DNA of 46,241 nt from assembly GCA_016903675.1 (NCBI GenBank), contig JADQBA010000070.1, positions 1 to 46,241 of the forward strand, written 5' to 3'. This document shows positions 43,568 through 46,241 of this stretch, in pieces. The stretch's first letter is position 1. Every line of letters starts with the position of its first letter. The position numbers and the translations under genes are program-made. The notes beneath the pieces are model-generated. The model was not told where the DNA came from, ran no database searches, and saw only the letters and a list, made by a program, of their open reading frames with translations. This stretch comes from Stigonema ocellatum SAG 48.90 = DSM 106950. Lineage in GTDB: Bacteria > Cyanobacteriota > Cyanobacteriia > Cyanobacteriales > Nostocaceae.

Positions 43568-43665
43568 GGCGAAAACTGTGAAAACAGCACGGCAGTCGCC
43601 TCAAGTTAGGAAAGCCGCCCACGGCGGTGTCTCGTGAGCATCTAATGATGCCATGTAACTTGAGG
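43568..43665 (+). ncRNA. Candidate structured RNA upstream of the DUF3086 gene
   Basis: Nested stems are visible: ggcga/tcgcc (43568-43572, 43596-43600) around ctgt-gaaa-acag; then a closing stem cctcaagtta/taacttgagg (43599-43608, 43656-43665) enclosing ccgcc-cac-ggcgg (43615-43627). The element ends 35 bp before the start codon. It could be a leader element, or a relic of an RNA-guided nuclease (omega/HEARO-like) element; this is not decided. Confidence 0.35.
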
Positions 43666-43700
43666 AATCTCAAACCCCACAACAAACTTATAAGTCGTTG

Positions 43701-44957
43701 ATGCCACCAAAAGAAGAACAAAGCCATACATCTGAGGAACCGGAAAAGTCATCTGTTGAGTCAGTGGTGGAAACAGCAGCGCACAATGCCACAGTTGACA
43801 CGACACAACTTGACAACCTGACTTCTGCTATACCCATGGAGAACGCAGAAGCACTCTCTCCCATAGTGGATTTAAATAAAGCGTCAACGACTGAGGTAGT
43901 GGCGCAGTTAGAAGAGGAAACTGCCGCGCTGGGGTCAGAAATAGAATCAGAATCAAAATATCATCGTCAAGAAGCGGAAGCATTGCAACGTGTGGCAGAT
44001 TTGCAGCGCACCGAACAAGCATTAAAAGAAGAAATAGTCAACTTGCAAGCGTCATACAAAACTCTTCAAGAGCAATTGAGCGCAACCCAAATGACCATGG
44101 GACGACTGGTGCAAGAGGCGCTGTCTGAGCTTGAACAACGTAAACAAACGTTACAAATTTCTGTAGAACAGTTGGAACGGCGTCTAGAACGCATCCGCAA
44201 CGAGATGCGAACCACCTTTGCCGGAACTTCTCAAGACTTGGCAATTAGGGTGCAGGGTTTTAAAGACTATCTCACAGGTAGCTTACAGGATTTGGCAGCA
44301 GCAGCAGAGCAGTTGCAACTAGTGCCAAAGGCAAAACCAGCAGCAGAAAAACAAGCCGTCAGAGAGGGTAAGCCAGCAGAATATCAGCAAGGAACACCAC
44401 AATTCGCCCAACAGCAGTTTCAAGATACTACAAAACAAATTCGCCGCTTAATTGACCAGTACCGCAACAAGCCAGATTACTACGGTCCTGCGTGGCAACT
44501 TCGCCGTACCTTCGATCCAGCAGACGCTGAACCAGTGTCTAGCTGGTTTTTCAAGCAAGGGGGACGGGGTGCTTTACGGACAGCAGGCAGTAGGTTGAAG
44601 AATATTCTCATTGCCTCAGCAGTGATTTCCATATTACACAATTTGTATGGCGATCGCATCCGCACTCTGGTTTTAGCAAATTCGCCAGAACGTTTGGGTG
44701 AATGGCGGCGTGGTTTGCAGGATTGTTTGGGCATTGGTCGCCCAGATTTTGGACCAGAACGGGGTGTGGTATTATTTGAAACGCCAGAAGCTTTGGCGCA
44801 AAAAGCTGACCGCTTGGTGAAAGCTAATCAACTGCCTTTAATTGTCATTGACGATTCCGAAGAGCAAATCAGTTTAGCACTTCTACAATTTCCTTTATGG
44901 TTAGCCTTTGCCCCTGACCCCAAAACAATGGCAAAAAATTATGATGATGATTTTTAA
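43701..44957 (+). CDS. DUF3086 family protein
   Basis: 418 residues from the ATG at 43701 (a TTG lies one codon earlier). The first 60 residues are acidic and low in complexity. Residues about 90-175 form a coiled coil (LQRTEQALKEEIVNLQASYKTLQEQ region). The C-terminal 180 are the DUF3086 domain (PAWQLRRTFDPADAEPVSSWFF, then NSPERLGEWRRGLQDCLGI and ending LLQFPLWLAFAPDP). The family is cyanobacterial with unknown function. It is followed by plsY with a cctaact repeat between. Confidence 0.9.
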   Translation: MPPKEEQSHTSEEPEKSSVESVVETAAHNATVDTTQLDNLTSAIPMENAEALSPIVDLNKASTTEVVAQLEEETAALGSEIESESKYHRQEAEALQRVADLQRTEQALKEEIVNLQASYKTLQEQLSATQMTMGRLVQEALSELEQRKQTLQISVEQLERRLERIRNEMRTTFAGTSQDLAIRVQGFKDYLTGSLQDLAAAAEQLQLVPKAKPAAEKQAVREGKPAEYQQGTPQFAQQQFQDTTKQIRRLIDQYRNKPDYYGPAWQLRRTFDPADAEPVSSWFFKQGGRGALRTAGSRLKNILIASAVISILHNLYGDRIRTLVLANSPERLGEWRRGLQDCLGIGRPDFGPERGVVLFETPEALAQKADRLVKANQLPLIVIDDSEEQISLALLQFPLWLAFAPDPKTMAKNYDDDF

Positions 44958-44961
44958 TAAT

Positions 44962-45002
44962 TAACTCCTAACTCCTAACTCCTAACTCCTAACTCCTAAC
45001 TC
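44962..45002. repeat. Heptamer tandem repeat (taactcc)
   Basis: Five to six units of the 7-bp taactcc lie between the DUF3086 stop and the plsY start, occupying the usual ribosome-site position. Confidence 0.85.
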
Positions 45003-45007
45003 TCATT

Positions 45008-45700
45008 ATGTCTCTTTGGTTAAGTTTGTCTAGCGCAATTTTGGTGGTAGCTTATCTCCTGGGTTCGATTCCCACGGGCTACATAGCAGTTAAACTGTTA
45101 AAAGGCATTGATATTCGGGAAGTTGGTTCTGGATCAACAGGAGCAACTAATGTCTTAAGAACTTTAGGCAAAGGTCCAGGAGCATTCGTTTTAGTTGTTG
45201 ATTGCTTGAAGGGAATATTAGCGATCGCTCTTGTATACTGGTTGTTCCAGTATGTGGAAAGTCAAAATCTGAACCCCCCAACAGTAAATTCCATCCTTTG
45301 GCAACCTTGGATAGTAACTTTAGCTGGGTTAGCCGCAGTACTAGGACATAGTAAATCAATTTTTTTAGGGTTTAGTGGTGGTAAGTCGGTTGCTACCAGT
45401 TTGGGGATTTTGCTGGCGATGAATTGGCAAGTAGGTTTGGCAACGGCTGGAGTGTTTGCCGTAGTGGTGGCGATGTGGCGAATTGTCTCTTTGAGTTCCA
45501 TTTGTGGTGCGATCGCCGTTTCTATTTTCATGGTTCTCCTGCATCAACCGTTACCTTATATCCTATTTGGTGTTGTTGCTGGTTTGTATGTCATTTTGCG
45601 TCATCGCAGTAATATTCAGCGTTTGCTTGCAGGTACTGAGCCAAAAATCGGGCAAAAAGTAGCGACGGAAGCAGAGCAAACTGTCAACCTGGCTAGCTAA
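45008..45700 (+). CDS. plsY: Glycerol-3-phosphate acyltransferase PlsY
   Basis: 230 residues. It transfers acyl groups from acyl-phosphate to glycerol-3-phosphate, the first step of phospholipid synthesis, in the plasma membrane. Family motifs are YLLGSIPTGYIAVKL, REVGSGSTGATNVLRTLGK (motif 1), LGHSKSIFLGFSGGKSVATSLG (motif 2) and the C-terminal HRSNIQRLLAGTEPKIG (motif 3). Five membrane segments fit. A 116-bp stretch of its 3' half is repeated downstream as a broken copy. Confidence 0.95.
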   Translation: MSLWLSLSSAILVVAYLLGSIPTGYIAVKLLKGIDIREVGSGSTGATNVLRTLGKGPGAFVLVVDCLKGILAIALVYWLFQYVESQNLNPPTVNSILWQPWIVTLAGLAAVLGHSKSIFLGFSGGKSVATSLGILLAMNWQVGLATAGVFAVVVAMWRIVSLSSICGAIAVSIFMVLLHQPLPYILFGVVAGLYVILRHRSNIQRLLAGTEPKIGQKVATEAEQTVNLAS

Positions 45701-45798
45701 AGTTAGGTTTTCGCAAATAAAGCTAGAGAATCTTGGTCTAATACCGCTTCGGTGACGGGAATGAGCAGATGCTACTGCAATAGAGTCGCCATGTGTCT

Positions 45799-45915
45799 AG
45801 TTCCATTTGTGGTGCGATCCCCGTTTCTCCGCTTGATGGTTTTCCTGCATCAACCGTTACCTTATACCCTATTTGGTGTTGTTGCTGGTTTGTATGTCAT
45901 TTTGCGTCATCGCAG
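45799..45915 (+). pseudogene. Partial duplicate of plsY (3' half)
   Basis: This segment matches plsY 45494-45609, with the shared words agttccatttgtggtgcgatc (given in part) and catcaaccgttaccttata, an offset of 305-306 bp, a one-base length difference and about ten substitutions. It is not a complete gene. The match stops at catcgcag, five bases before paired-hairpin element copy C. Confidence 0.9.
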
Positions 45916-45919
45916 CTAC

Positions 45920-45971
45920 CCGCCTCGGAATGAATTCCGAGTCTCATAGCAAAAGTCGGCTCAAGCCGACT
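45920..45971 (+). repeat. Paired-hairpin element, copy C
   Basis: ccgcct leads into long stem ctcggaat/attccgag (45924-45931, 45934-45941), spacer tctcatagcaa, and short stem agtcggc/gccgact (45954-45960, 45965-45971). One base pair near the foot of the long stem is broken. Confidence 0.75.
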
Positions 45972-45986
45972 AGAAGATTTTCTTGT

Positions 45987-46172
45987 CTTAATTAACCTTA
46001 ATGACCCATACCTGAGCATAGTCAGCTTTAGCTGACTTAGGCTATGAGCCTCAGAATTCATTCTGAGGCGGATTGGTAGCTTAATTAACCTTAATGACCC
46101 ATACCTGAGCATAGTCAGCTTTAGCTGACTTAGGCTATGAGCCTCAGAATTCATTCTGAGGCGGATTAGTAG
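45987..46172 (-). repeat. 93-bp tandem repeat carrying paired-hairpin copies D and E
   Basis: Units 45987-46079 and 46080-46172 differ by one base. Each holds short stem agtcagct/agctgact (46020-46037; 46113-46130), spacer taggctatga, long stem gcctcagaat/attctgaggc (46048-46069; 46141-46162) and gga, the reverse orientation to copy C. Confidence 0.85.
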
Positions 46173-46241
46173 CTCTACTGTGGGAATACTAAATGGAGGA
46201 AGTTTAAAACAAGAACATTACCTTCATGGCACTGTGGCGAC

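Larger units (their letters stand above)
45701..46241. other. Spacer of duplicated and repeat sequence to the window end
   Basis: It contains the partial plsY copy, element copy C, and a 93-bp tandem repeat carrying copies D and E. No functional gene is supported; the last 70 bp may belong to a feature beyond the window. Confidence 0.6.

Noticed and set aside
45752..45949. 65-codon frame that looks like a PlsY C-terminus
   Set aside because: It is only the translated partial plsY duplicate running into a hairpin element; no start site or complete domain.

Overview
The window comes from a filamentous, probably heterocyst-forming cyanobacterium (Nostocales type). The evidence is frequent HIP1 octamers (GCGATCGC), many 7-bp short tandem repeats between genes, and a set of cyanobacterial genes: pipX-pipY-sepF-proC in a row, a CrtR-type carotene hydroxylase, a long-form RfbA, DUF3119 and DUF3086 proteins, and a Ski2-like DECH helicase. 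No rRNA, tRNA or CRISPR array was seen.

Left part (1-16.9 kb, mostly accessory). A Ser/Thr kinase runs off the left edge; its linker is built from two families of in-frame DNA repeats. Divergent from it lies a gene for a Pvc16-like (DUF4255) protein of the contractile injection system type. Next come a high-GC aldo/keto reductase close to E. coli YdbC/PdxI, a DUF433/PIN toxin-antitoxin pair, and two large single-pass membrane proteins in one operon, one ending in a seven-bladed WD40 propeller and the other in Ig-like domains. After a MITE-like element come an XRE regulator divergent from an unknown 414-residue protein, an MgtC-like membrane protein, a Uma2 protein, a GT-C-like polytopic membrane protein, and a glutathione S-transferase remnant with an intact promoter in front of a PNPOx-family flavoprotein.

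Middle (17-26 kb, mostly core genes on the minus strand): TldD peptidase, a MerR-type metal regulator with a well-preserved operator facing a truncated heavy-metal ATPase, the helicase, and pipX-pipY, sepF and proC.

Right part (26-46 kb): a repeat-dense spacer; a PhyH-family dioxygenase; a surface polysaccharide group (rfbD, rfbA, GT2, acyltransferase, GT4) that makes dTDP-rhamnose precursors and transfers sugars; a HicB-like/PIN toxin-antitoxin pair; a chemoreceptor-like protein without a signalling tip; pyruvate kinase with an added C-terminal phosphohistidine-type domain; crtR; chorismate mutase; SppA; an MlaE-type permease; DUF3119; DUF3086; and plsY, followed by a broken partial copy of itself.

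The most unusual signals are non-coding: (1) a five-copy family of paired hairpins whose stem sequences change by compensation (36.7 and 45.9-46.2 kb); (2) a second palindrome family placed directly after stop codons (9461 and 16903); (3) two MITE-like elements with perfect terminal inverted repeats; (4) a possible structured RNA ahead of the DUF3086 gene; and (5) regulatory sites still intact in front of gutted genes (GST, metal ATPase).
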